Assembly (NCBI RefSeq): GCF_002836745.1
Contig: NZ_PJAR01000024.1
Coordinates: forward strand, 389,174-453,173
Reading direction: 5' to 3'
Origin: Glaciecola sp. 33A
Lineage (GTDB): Bacteria > Pseudomonadota > Gammaproteobacteria > Enterobacterales > Alteromonadaceae
DNA: 64,000 bases
Shown: positions 17,988-26,801 of the stretch, piece by piece
Layout: every line of letters starts with the position of its first letter
Numbering within the stretch: position 1 is the first letter of the stretch
Notes under the pieces: generated by a model
Told to the model about the DNA's origin: nothing
Seen by the model: the letters and a program-made list of their open reading frames with translations, nothing else
Database searches by the model: none
Program-made: the position numbers and the translations under genes

Positions 17988-19058
17988 ATGAAGAACCCCT
18001 ATATTATTGCCTTAGCATTTATTGCGATCTTGTGCACATGGATGCTGAGCGGCTTATTCACAGAAAGCGATACACAATCAAATCGTGATTTGCTTAACAC
18101 TGCTCAGTCAACGGATCTATTTAGTGTTGAAGTTGAACAATTAACCGCGCAAGACAAGTCGATATTGGTGACTGCGCAAGGTCAAGCTGAGCCTAACAGA
18201 GTGGTAACAATCAGATCTCAAACCCTGGGCAATGTGGTTTCTGTCAAAGCCCTAGAAGGTCTAGCAGTGAGCACTAACGATGTAATTATCATCATTGATA
18301 TGCAGGACAGAATGTTGGTGCTAGAGCAACAAAAAGCCTTACTAAAACTCAATCAAAAAACCTACGAAAGAGTGAAGAAGCTCGAAGACAAGAAGTTTCA
18401 ATCAGAGGGTGAAGTAGAAACCGCATTTGCCAACTTAAAAGCATCAGAAACGAATGTGGCAAATATTCAGCGAGATATAAAAAACACAACAATCGTGTCA
18501 CCTTTAAGCGGTATATTGGAAAAACGTTTGGTAGAGGTAGGAGACTATATAGAGATCAACACACCTATAGCGATCGTGGTCGAAAACCACCCTATTGTCG
18601 TTTTAGTTGCGATTGCGCAGCAGGACATAGCAAATGTAGAAAAAAATATGACTGCACAAGTCAATTTTGCCAATGGTCTGTCTCGCCAAGGCCGTATTCG
18701 ATATATTTCGCCACGTGCCAATAGCAGCACACGTACATTTGATGTTGAAATTGAAATAGACAACGTCAACGGCAGCTTACGCTCAGGCATCAGTGCACAA
18801 GCACAAATACCCACAAAAGAGGTAAAAGCGTATTATTTGTCACCGGCACTATTCAGTTTGAGTGACTCAGGGGAAATTGGCGTTAAAACGGTAAATGAGC
18901 AAGATATTGTTGAATTCTATCCGATCGATTTAGTTCAATCCGATAGCAACGGTACTTGGGTAACAGGATTACCTGACAGCGCAAAGGTTATCATTACTGG
19001 ACAAGGCTTTGTTAAAGCAGGCAATAAAGTTAAGCCTATAACTACGCAGGCGAAATAG
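17988..19058 (+). CDS. RND efflux membrane-fusion (periplasmic adaptor) protein
   Basis: A 356-residue adaptor linking an RND pump to an outer-membrane channel. One N-terminal helix (LAFIAILCTWMLSGLF) anchors it. Then come the barrel-sandwich strand starting VTIRSQTLGNVVSV, a short coiled hairpin of about 60 residues, the returning lipoyl half TIVSPLSGILEKRLVEVGDY, and beta-barrel and proximal domains. One base separates its stop from the pump start. No outer-membrane channel gene is in the operon, so a shared TolC is expected. Confidence 0.9.
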   Translation: MKNPYIIALAFIAILCTWMLSGLFTESDTQSNRDLLNTAQSTDLFSVEVEQLTAQDKSILVTAQGQAEPNRVVTIRSQTLGNVVSVKALEGLAVSTNDVIIIIDMQDRMLVLEQQKALLKLNQKTYERVKKLEDKKFQSEGEVETAFANLKASETNVANIQRDIKNTTIVSPLSGILEKRLVEVGDYIEINTPIAIVVENHPIVVLVAIAQQDIANVEKNMTAQVNFANGLSRQGRIRYISPRANSSTRTFDVEIEIDNVNGSLRSGISAQAQIPTKEVKAYYLSPALFSLSDSGEIGVKTVNEQDIVEFYPIDLVQSDSNGTWVTGLPDSAKVIITGQGFVKAGNKVKPITTQAK

Positions 19059-19059
19059 T

Positions 19060-22000
19060 ATGAATAGTCTTATTGACGGCGCTTTTAGTCGTTCACGCAC
19101 CGTTGCGCTCTCGTTCATTATGATTTTGATTATGGGGACAAGTGCTTATTTTAGTATCCCCAAAGAGTCCGAACCCGATATCCCTATTCCGACTATTTAC
19201 GTGTCGGTTAATTATGAGGGGATAGCGCCCGAAGATGCCGAACGTTTATTGCTAAAACCTTTAGAAAAGGAACTGCAGTCTTTGGAAGGACTCAAAGAGA
19301 TGCGTGGCGTCGGCGCTGAAGGCTTTGCTTCAGTAACACTTGAATTTGATGCGGGTTTTAATCCGGACTTTGCCTTACAAGATGTGCGTGAAAAAGTCGA
19401 CCTAGCGCGAGCTGAACTCCCACAAGGTACAGACGAACCGCGAGTGACCGAAGTCAATGTTGCTTTATTTCCGGTGTTAACGGTAGTTCTCTCTGGTGAA
19501 TTGCCTGAAAGAACCTTGCTGGTTATTGCTCGCAGTCTACAAGACCAAATAGAAGGACTGTCGGGCGTACTAGAAGTCGACATTGGTGGCGAACGCGAAG
19601 AGCTTCTAGAAGTGATTATTGAGCCTAATAAGCTTGAAACTTACAACTTATCGTTAAACGATGTATTTAACTTTGTGACGCAGAACAACCGATTGGTTGC
19701 GGCCGGTGCGCTTGAGCAAAGTGCAGGACGCATGGTGTTTAAAGTACCAGGCGTTATCGAAGGCTTACGTGATTTACAAAGCTTACCAATTAAACGCGTG
19801 GGTAATACTATCGTGACCTTTGAAGATGTAGCGACCATTCGTCGTACCTTTAAAGACCCCAGCTCATTTGCCCGTATTCAAGGCGAAACTGCCCTAGCGC
19901 TTGAAGTATCAAAACGCACAGGCGCTAATATTATTGAGACCATCGCTGAAGTAAGAAACATCGTTGAACAAAACAAATTGTTTTGGCCCGACAGCATTAA
20001 AGTGGATTACTTACAGGATAAATCAGAGCAAATAAAAACCATGCTCGGCAACTTAGAGAACAATGTAATCACGGCCATTATTTTGGTCATGATTGTGATT
20101 GTCGCGGTACTTGGCGTTCGCCCTTCAATATTAGTTGGCTTGTCTATTCCTGGTTCATTTTTAGCCGGGATGTTAATTATAAGCGCCCTTGGTATGACAC
20201 TTAACATCGTTGTGTTATTTAGCCTCATTTTAGTGGTCGGAATGCTAGTCGATGGCGCTATAGTCACGATAGAACTTGCCGACCGAAAAATGTCTGAAGG
20301 CGCTACCCCAAAGCAAGCCTTCGCTGCGGCTTCTAAACGCATGAGTTGGCCAATTATTGCTTCTACCGCCACTACCTTGGTGGTCTTTTTCCCCTTACTA
20401 TTTTGGCCAGGTATAACAGGGGAGTTTATGAAACTCTTACCCATGACCGTTATTATTACCTTGGGCGCATCACTGTTTATGGCACTCATTTTTATTCCGG
20501 TACTAGGCGGGATTATTACTAGTGATAAAGTCGCAAAACACAAACAAGCTGAAGACACAGACGGCAATTTACAAGCCAGTGAAGACGGTGACCTGAAATC
20601 AATAAAAGGAGGAGTGGGTACTTACTTACGCAGTCTCGAACCCATTATAGATCATCCGAAGCGTATTCTTGCAGGCGTAGTATTGGCGTTGATACTGGCT
20701 TACGTAGCGTATTTCACTTTAGGCAAAGGCGTCGAGTTTTTCCCCACTATTGAGCCTGAGTTTATTCAAGTTCAAGTGCAAGCCCGTGGTGACTTATCGA
20801 TTACTGAGCGCGATCTTTTAGTCGCACAAGTTGAACAAGATTTACTCACCAAAAACGGAATTAAGTCAGTGTATACACGCACTATGGGGGGCGGTGCACA
20901 AATCGAAGGCAATATGCCTGCAGACGTTATTGGGGTGATCCAATTAGAGCTCACCAACTGGCAAAAGCGCCCACCAGCGGTCGACATTATAAAACGGCTA
21001 CGCAGCGAAGCCGGCAATATTCCGGGTATTAAGGTACAAATACGCGAACAAGAATCGGGACCGGCGGGCGGGAAACCTTTCGACATTGAAATTAGTGCTA
21101 TTCAAAACGACAAATTAAACCAAGGTGTTGAACACATTCTTCAATTAATGCAAGAGGTGGGTAACTTTGTCGATGTTGAAGATAGCCGCTCGCTACCAAG
21201 CATTGAATGGAAGCTAATAGTAGATCGCGAAAAAGCCGCGCAATTTGACGCCGATGTTACTTTGCTAGGTAATGTAGTGACCATGATTACAAATGGTGTT
21301 CTGTTAGCAGAATACCGCCCTGACGACGCTGAAGAGGAACTTGAAATTAGGCTTAGGTTTCCCCAAAGCGAACGCAACTTGCAACAACTTAACGAATTAC
21401 GCATACCCACAAGCGCAGGCAATGTGCCTATACGCAATTTCGTTACCTTTGAACCAGCGCAAAAAACTGGCAGAGTCAATCGCACTGATGGGCGCAGAGT
21501 AATGAGTATAAAAGCGGCTATTGAAGAGGGTGTATTGGCTGATCAACAAGTCACCTTAATGAAAAATGCACTTGCCGCTAATCCACTCCCCCAAGGCGTT
21601 ATCCTGCGTTTTAAGGGCCAAGACGAAGATCTCCAAGAAACCATGTCTTTTTTAGGCACAGCCTTTATCATTGCAATATTTATGATGTTACTGATTTTGC
21701 TCACGCAATTTAACAGCTTTTATCAATCCTTTATTGTATTAAGTGCGATTGTTTTCTCCACCACAGGCGTATTTATTGGTCTGCTGCTAACAGGACAAGC
21801 ATTTGGCGTAGTAATGAGCGGCATCGGCGTAATTGCGCTTGCTGGCATTGTGGTGAATAACAATATTGTTCTGATTGACACCTTCAATGATTTAAAAAGC
21901 AAAGGACTGGGCGCGAAGGACGCTATCCTGCGAACTTGCGCACAAAGAATGCGACCGGTATTACTCACTTCAGTAACAACTGTCTTGGGACTCATGCCCA

Positions 22001-22200
22001 TGGTATTTGGACTAACCATCGATATTTTGGGACGTAATATATCAATAGGTGCGCCTTCTTCTCAATGGTGGACACAATTATCGAGCACTATTGCAGGTGG
22101 CTTGACCTTCGCTACATTGTTAACTTTATTCTTAACCCCTTGCATGCTGATGATTGGTGAGCAATTTACAAATTGGAGAGAGAATCAAAAAAGTGTTTAA
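19060..22200 (+). CDS. RND efflux pump inner-membrane subunit (AcrB/HAE-type)
   Basis: A full-length 1046-residue pump using the proton gradient to expel hydrophobic or amphiphilic compounds. It has the standard plan: the first helix, a porter half starting [21 protein letters not shown], a membrane block with [14 protein letters not shown] (the relay Asp), a second porter half from about residue 560, and a final block containing [16 protein letters not shown] charged loop rich in Lys and Asp near residues 490-515 separates the halves. It is regulated with the upstream GbsR-type gene. The 3' end overlaps a remnant of a dehydrogenase gene on the other strand. Confidence 0.92.
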   Translation: MNSLIDGAFSRSRTVALSFIMILIMGTSAYFSIPKESEPDIPIPTIYVSVNYEGIAPEDAERLLLKPLEKELQSLEGLKEMRGVGAEGFASVTLEFDAGFNPDFALQDVREKVDLARAELPQGTDEPRVTEVNVALFPVLTVVLSGELPERTLLVIARSLQDQIEGLSGVLEVDIGGEREELLEVIIEPNKLETYNLSLNDVFNFVTQNNRLVAAGALEQSAGRMVFKVPGVIEGLRDLQSLPIKRVGNTIVTFEDVATIRRTFKDPSSFARIQGETALALEVSKRTGANIIETIAEVRNIVEQNKLFWPDSIKVDYLQDKSEQIKTMLGNLENNVITAIILVMIVIVAVLGVRPSILVGLSIPGSFLAGMLIISALGMTLNIVVLFSLILVVGMLVDGAIVTIELADRKMSEGATPKQAFAAASKRMSWPIIASTATTLVVFFPLLFWPGITGEFMKLLPMTVIITLGASLFMALIFIPVLGGIITSDKVAKHKQAEDTDGNLQASEDGDLKSIKGGVGTYLRSLEPIIDHPKRILAGVVLALILAYVAYFTLGKGVEFFPTIEPEFIQVQVQARGDLSITERDLLVAQVEQDLLTKNGIKSVYTRTMGGGAQIEGNMPADVIGVIQLELTNWQKRPPAVDIIKRLRSEAGNIPGIKVQIREQESGPAGGKPFDIEISAIQNDKLNQGVEHILQLMQEVGNFVDVEDSRSLPSIEWKLIVDREKAAQFDADVTLLGNVVTMITNGVLLAEYRPDDAEEELEIRLRFPQSERNLQQLNELRIPTSAGNVPIRNFVTFEPAQKTGRVNRTDGRRVMSIKAAIEEGVLADQQVTLMKNALAANPLPQGVILRFKGQDEDLQETMSFLGTAFIIAIFMMLLILLTQFNSFYQSFIVLSAIVFSTTGVFIGLLLTGQAFGVVMSGIGVIALAGIVVNNNIVLIDTFNDLKSKGLGAKDAILRTCAQRMRPVLLTSVTTVLGLMPMVFGLTIDILGRNISIGAPSSQWWTQLSSTIAGGLTFATLLTLFLTPCMLMIGEQFTNWRENQKSV

Positions 22201-22357
22201 GGCTTTTTATGGGGGCAGCCATGCCCATAGCAATACGAACTTCTTCTGTCGCAGAACCAATATGCGGCAAAAGCGTGACATTATCCAAAATACGCAATTG
22301 GTTAGGTCCGTCCAAGTAAACATCAAGACCCGCGCCTGCGATCAGATCGTTGTCCAT
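22166..22357 (-). pseudogene. C-terminal remnant of a D-isomer-specific 2-hydroxyacid dehydrogenase
   Basis: The 63 codons read [21 protein letters not shown] followed by [15 protein letters not shown], the end of the NAD domain of 2-hydroxyacid dehydrogenases. LPHIGSAT contains the catalytic His. The first 250 or so residues of a normal protein are missing. In the same frame, just upstream and across a TAG, lies a fragment of a different gene (22361-22444). This looks like a deletion junction. Confidence 0.7.
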
Positions 22358-22360
22358 GCG

Positions 22361-22444
22361 CTACTCGATGGCGTTGCAGACAGTTGGCGTGTCAACCTCA
22401 CACAACAGAGTGAATAAATCATCAGGTACTAAGTGTTCAGCCAT
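22361..22444 (-). pseudogene. N-terminal remnant of an RraA/dimethylmenaquinone methyltransferase-like gene
   Basis: The 27 codons include LFTLLCEVDTPTVCNAIE, the conserved N-terminus of RraA-like aldolase family proteins, and end at TAG. The start overlaps the end of the hydrolase gene by 16 bases, as in an operon. The remaining 180 or so residues are gone and the dehydrogenase remnant follows in frame. Confidence 0.6.
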
Positions 22445-23124
22445 AATTTGATTTCTTTATTGGTTAGCTCGGATCGTTCCAACACTGGCAGATGGCCAGC
22501 TCCAGGAATAACTGCAAGGCGCGCCCCTGAAATGAGGTCACACATCATCACGTGCCTTTCGAGTGGGCAAAGAGCATCATATTCCCCACAAAGAATTAGC
22601 GTTGGCATATCAATTCTTCTTAAAGTATCGCACTGATCCCGTCGTTGCTGCAGGGCTCTAGATTGTTGCGTGAAAACATCCGCGCCCAATGCTTCGGCCA
22701 TTTCCATACATAAAGTGAGCAAGTCGTCATTTTTCGAGCCATCGGCTAAGTAGTTTGGTAACATTTCGTCGCGCATTACTGAGCTCAAGCCGCCATTGCG
22801 AACACGCTCTATCTGCGCGTCGCGTTCCATTGCGCGGATCGCTGGCTCAGCCAAGGGGTTGGTGTCCATTAAAGCTAAGCGCGAAACACGTTCGGGTGCC
22901 TGACGGACAATTTCCATCGCGATAATACCACCCATCGATAGGCCAGCAAGCGCAAATCGGGGCGGCGCATGAGCGAGAATATCTTTGCACAGTTCTGCAA
23001 ATGTCGATTGCCCAGTTAGCACTGGGACTATCACAGGATAATCTGCAGAAAATTCACTTACTTGCGAAGCAAATAATCGCGCGTCACACATCATTCCGGG
23101 CAAAAGAAGAAGTGGCTCGTTCAT
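22429..23124 (-). CDS. Alpha/beta-fold hydrolase
   Basis: A 231-residue serine hydrolase. The nucleophile elbow GLSMGG (Ser near residue 63), the oxyanion-hole region LLPGMMCDARLF, Asp in CGEYDALCP and His in PGAGHLPVLE make a complete triad. It belongs to the branch near enol-lactone and ester hydrolases of aromatic catabolism. Its start overlaps the stop of the SnoaL-like gene by four bases, so both are one transcript. Together with the two gene remnants just downstream it suggests a partly deleted catabolic operon. The substrate is unknown. Confidence 0.87.
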   Translation of the reverse strand: MNEPLLLLPGMMCDARLFASQVSEFSADYPVIVPVLTGQSTFAELCKDILAHAPPRFALAGLSMGGIIAMEIVRQAPERVSRLALMDTNPLAEPAIRAMERDAQIERVRNGGLSSVMRDEMLPNYLADGSKNDDLLTLCMEMAEALGADVFTQQSRALQQRRDQCDTLRRIDMPTLILCGEYDALCPLERHVMMCDLISGARLAVIPGAGHLPVLERSELTNKEIKLWLNT

Positions 23125-23804
23125 TCCTGTTCTCTTGTTTGCAGCAAGATTTGTTTCCAGATTGCGATATCATCAATCAGGGTTGTTTCTCGACGCAGAC
23201 CCCATGGCCCAAACTCGGCATGGCTAACTCCCATAACATGGACTTCTGCGCCAGTGGGCGTTCCGTAACGGCCATAACCTTCATGCTTGCCTGTCAAAGA
23301 CCAACGGATTGCGCTGCGCGGACTTAGCATTTGGTCATGACGACCAATTTGGTGCTCAATTTTGAAGGTCGCGGAGGGCAGTGCGCTGCGTAAACCAATA
23401 TAAAATTCTTTAGCTGCAGAGGTACCATGTGCCTCAACACCGCAAGGTAATGTGTCGGCAATGGTACGAAAAGTAACAGGACGTCCGGTCGCCGGGCCAA
23501 AAGAACCGCCGCTGTGTGTTGCGGTTGAGACTATCCGATGAGACGATAAAAAACCTGACTGGTCATCACCACACCAAATCACATCTTCACCGAGTAATTG
23601 ACGATCTGGAAACTCACTGAGCGCTGCCATCGTATTTGCTTTTCCGGCAGCATTGCCGTGGTTTATCCCTGCTGGAGTTCTTACAATAAGATTTTCACCA
23701 TAATGCCAGTCAAGCGCGGCGATATCACGACCTTCCCAGATCTGAGCAGTGCACTTGAGGATGTAGTCCGGTAAGTCTGTAAAACGAGGGTTAAAGCCGT
23801 TCAC
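23121..23804 (-). CDS. SnoaL-like ester cyclase/NTF2-fold protein
   Basis: A 227-residue protein of the SnoaL-like or nuclear transport factor 2 superfamily, probably with two related halves. Recognisable stretches are IWEGRDIAALDWHYGENLIV near residue 22 and IGRHDQMLSPRSAIRWSLTGKHEG near 150. Members hydrolyse, cyclise or isomerise small ring compounds. It uses a GTG start at 23804 that overlaps the TGA of a small upstream frame, and its own stop overlaps the hydrolase start. The exact function is not predictable. Confidence 0.75.
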   Translation of the reverse strand: MNGFNPRFTDLPDYILKCTAQIWEGRDIAALDWHYGENLIVRTPAGINHGNAAGKANTMAALSEFPDRQLLGEDVIWCGDDQSGFLSSHRIVSTATHSGGSFGPATGRPVTFRTIADTLPCGVEAHGTSAAKEFYIGLRSALPSATFKIEHQIGRHDQMLSPRSAIRWSLTGKHEGYGRYGTPTGAEVHVMGVSHAEFGPWGLRRETTLIDDIAIWKQILLQTREQE

Positions 23805-23935
23805 AATGTCACCATTTTCGGATCCACAATACGGGTGTTTGCTTCATTACAAACCACAACATGGCTGCCAACGTCATCTTCTTTTGGCATTGATTTTTTT
23901 GATGACATTTTAAAGCCACTAAATTCGTATTTCAT
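23801..23935 (-). CDS. Small 44-residue protein coupled to the SnoaL-like gene
   Basis: ATG at 23935 opens a frame encoding MKYEFSGFKMSSKKSMPK and ending IVDPKMVTL, with a purine-rich AGAGAAAA before it. Its TGA overlaps the next GTG start, a coupling arrangement that argues for real translation. It may be a small protein or a truncated remnant of a larger enzyme in the decayed catabolic cluster. No family is recognised. Confidence 0.45.
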   Translation of the reverse strand: MKYEFSGFKMSSKKSMPKEDDVGSHVVVCNEANTRIVDPKMVTL

Positions 23936-24392
23936 GTTTTTCTCTTCTATAACTTAGTTGCAAGAATGAGTTCAACTATTTATATTCTGATGCAAACCAA
24001 TTAACTCAGATTGAGCAAAATCAGGCTGCCAGTCATTAAGCTAGCACTTGACTTCTTCAGCAGTTTTCGCACCATGATATTAAGTATATTGAAACAAATA
24101 TAATTATGGTACATTTTGACTTCGAATGCAATAACACGTAAATCAAAAGAATGTATTCATTTATAGTATTGATATACATGAATAATATGCGTATTTCACA
24201 CCTCAAAAACTTGAAGTGTTAATTGGGTTTTGAGGTAACTAAACCTTATTTATTATATGGTCTCACACCACCATATTTTGCTTAAACCGGCAGGCCCGAC
24301 TCTGTTTTCATGTCGATGATCTAAGAAAAATTATTACCGGACGGTAGTTAACACTGCTGACACTCGCAGAAAAATACACTGCAAAGTCGCTT
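23936..24392. other. AT-rich intergenic region with one inverted repeat
   Basis: No gene is seen. ACCTCAAAA (24200-24208) and TTTTGAGGT (24228-24236) form 9-base arms around a 19-base loop; the role is unknown. The region probably holds the promoter of the catabolic remnant operon near its left end. Confidence 0.4.
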
Positions 24393-26744
24393 CTAAAACA
24401 AGTCCATCTGTTGGCTGGTGATGTCTTCGAAGGATAAACCTATAAAGGGTAAAATTCCCTCGGCTATGGGTTTGATCTGTTTATCTACGTAATGGTCATA
24501 ATCTATTTTGCTGCTTAGGTATTCTATTGGTTGTGGGCCCTTGACAGTGATCACATAAGATATCCAACCTTTGTGTTGATATTTGAGTGTTTTACCGAAT
24601 GCCTTATTTTGTTGATCGGCTAGCCTTGCTGCTTTAACGTGGGGCGGCACGTTTTTCACATAAAGATCCAATCTACGACGAATACGTTTGCGATAGACTA
24701 GCTGCTCGTTTAGCTTCCCTGAGCGAGTATCTGCGATGATCTGCAGCAGATAATCGTTAACATTCTGCCCTGCAAAAACCATTTTATATAACGTAAGCTG
24801 AAAACTTTTAGCCAGTTGTGTCCAATCTGAGCGAACCGTTTCCAAACCTTTAAATATGAGTTCGTCACCCTCTTTTGTGGTTTTTAATCCGGCATAACGT
24901 TTTTTGCTGCCTAGTTCTGACCCCCGAATAGTAGGCATTAAAAATTGGCTAAAATGGGTTTCAAACTCAATTTCTAACTCACACGATAATTGATGTTCCA
25001 GCTTGATGTTATCTTGCCATTTTTGATTTATCGTTAAGGCTAAGGATTGGCCAATCTGGTTCGCTTGTTGATTACTGTATTGCCCTTCCAACCACACAAA
25101 GGTAGAGTCGGTATCGCCATAAATCACTTGGTAACCCGCTTGTTCAATCCACTTCGCGGTGGTTTGCATGATGTCATGGCCACGCAGCGTGATTGAACTC
25201 GCTAAACGGGTGTCGTAAAACGGGCAACCACCTGAACCCAATACACCATAAAACGAATTCATCAAAATTTTTATCGCCTGACTACGAGCTGCATCTTGAT
25301 TTTTTTTTGCGGCATCACGCTGCTCCCAGAGCGAGGTAATAATCTCTGGTAAGAAGTGTTTATCACGACTGAATTTGGCGCCGCGGTAACCTTCAATCGC
25401 CTCATCTGGGGATGTCAATCCTTCCACTAATCCGAGTGGGTCGATTTTAAAAGTGCGCATAATGGACGGATAAAGGCTCTTAAAATCCAGTACCAATACA
25501 TGTTGGTATAAGCCAGGTTTGGAATTCATCACATACCCCCCAGGGCTGGCTAAACCGCCATCCTTTGGTCGGTTAGGTGCGATATATCCTGACCTATGAA
25601 GTTTAGGTAAATATAAATTGATAAAAGCCGCTACCGAGCCGCCCATTCTGTCTAACTCAAGGCCGGTTAACTGACTGCGTAAAGTAAGAAAATCTAGCAC
25701 TTTAGTGTGTTCAAAAATAGCTAACACTAACTGGCAATCTTGCAGATTGTATTCTGCTAGTTTGATTTTGTTATGTTTAAAGTCGTGTACGATCTGGGCA
25801 AGCCTGTCGTCGACGTCTTCGGTCTTCTTACCTTTACCTAATAACGTTTGAGCAACATTTTCTAAGCTAAAACTGTCAAACTGATAAGTAGCCGTTTTTA
25901 GCGCATCTATGCCATCCACAACCACTCGACCAGGCATAGATACAAAACCCTGATTAACTTCATTTCTAGCATCTCGCCATAAAATGGGCTGACTATCCCG
26001 CCCCAACGACAATTCAACTTTATGCAACGCGGCGCGTTTAATCAGCAATCGAAAATCAAAATTAACCACGTTCCACCCAACAATAATATCGGGATCGATT
26101 TTGCTCACCTGTTGAACAAACTGCTGCAGCAGGGTTTTTTCATTATCTAACCACTGGATCCAAGCATGGGCTGCTTGTGCTTCCCCAATCATCAATACAC
26201 ACTTGTAGGTATCGCTGGCGAGGCCAATTGAGAATAGTTCTCCACGTTCACTGCATTCGATATCAATTGACAACAGACTAAACTTTGGCACAAATTGACT
26301 GGGTTTGCATTGCATATCAGTCAACTCTGCTGGTTTGCCTGGGACTTGTTTGCCTGTAAAAGCCGCGCTGCCATAAATAAATCGCTCCATCAAATAACGT
26401 TCAGTTAATCGTATATCATCCTCGAAACAACTAATTTGATTCTGCTTAAGCAGTGTTTTTGCTCTGTAAAGTGAATTGTTTTTATCAAAGTACAAACCAC
26501 CCACAGCTCGATGTTCAAACGTTTTTAAAGATAAGGGATTATAGCTATGTTCAATTCCACTTTTACGTAGAAGCAGCGTCGCTTTCACGTGGTCACGCTG
26601 ATGAATAAAAAACAGCCCTTGTTGTTTATTTGAGAGTGCCTTTAGCACACCATTTTCAGTAATAAACCAACATTCAATATAGGTCTTACCGTGGTGTTCT
26701 ATGTTGCGAGCTGTAAGAATAAATCCCTCTAAGGAGACCTGCAT
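24393..26744 (-). CDS. polB: DNA polymerase II (family B)
   Basis: A 783-residue polymerase, the same length as E. coli Pol II, an SOS-linked repair and restart polymerase. The exonuclease motif SIDIECSERGELFSIGLA lies near residue 155. The polymerase motifs are LDFKSLYPSIMRTF near 405, KILMNSFYG near 485 and YGDTDSTF near 540, with all catalytic Asp residues present. The gene stands alone with its ATG at 26744. No clear LexA box was identified in the short upstream region. It is very likely functional. Confidence 0.96.
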   Translation of the reverse strand: MQVSLEGFILTARNIEHHGKTYIECWFITENGVLKALSNKQQGLFFIHQRDHVKATLLLRKSGIEHSYNPLSLKTFEHRAVGGLYFDKNNSLYRAKTLLKQNQISCFEDDIRLTERYLMERFIYGSAAFTGKQVPGKPAELTDMQCKPSQFVPKFSLLSIDIECSERGELFSIGLASDTYKCVLMIGEAQAAHAWIQWLDNEKTLLQQFVQQVSKIDPDIIVGWNVVNFDFRLLIKRAALHKVELSLGRDSQPILWRDARNEVNQGFVSMPGRVVVDGIDALKTATYQFDSFSLENVAQTLLGKGKKTEDVDDRLAQIVHDFKHNKIKLAEYNLQDCQLVLAIFEHTKVLDFLTLRSQLTGLELDRMGGSVAAFINLYLPKLHRSGYIAPNRPKDGGLASPGGYVMNSKPGLYQHVLVLDFKSLYPSIMRTFKIDPLGLVEGLTSPDEAIEGYRGAKFSRDKHFLPEIITSLWEQRDAAKKNQDAARSQAIKILMNSFYGVLGSGGCPFYDTRLASSITLRGHDIMQTTAKWIEQAGYQVIYGDTDSTFVWLEGQYSNQQANQIGQSLALTINQKWQDNIKLEHQLSCELEIEFETHFSQFLMPTIRGSELGSKKRYAGLKTTKEGDELIFKGLETVRSDWTQLAKSFQLTLYKMVFAGQNVNDYLLQIIADTRSGKLNEQLVYRKRIRRRLDLYVKNVPPHVKAARLADQQNKAFGKTLKYQHKGWISYVITVKGPQPIEYLSSKIDYDHYVDKQIKPIAEGILPFIGLSFEDITSQQMDLF

Positions 26745-26801
26745 ATATAAGGTTCTATCAGGTTAAGTGGGAACTAAATAGCATCCACAGTATGTTCGTC
26801 T

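Noticed and set aside
22154-22417. An 87-codon plus-strand frame over the RND end
   Set aside because: It is the complement of the dehydrogenase remnant and shows no protein-like features.
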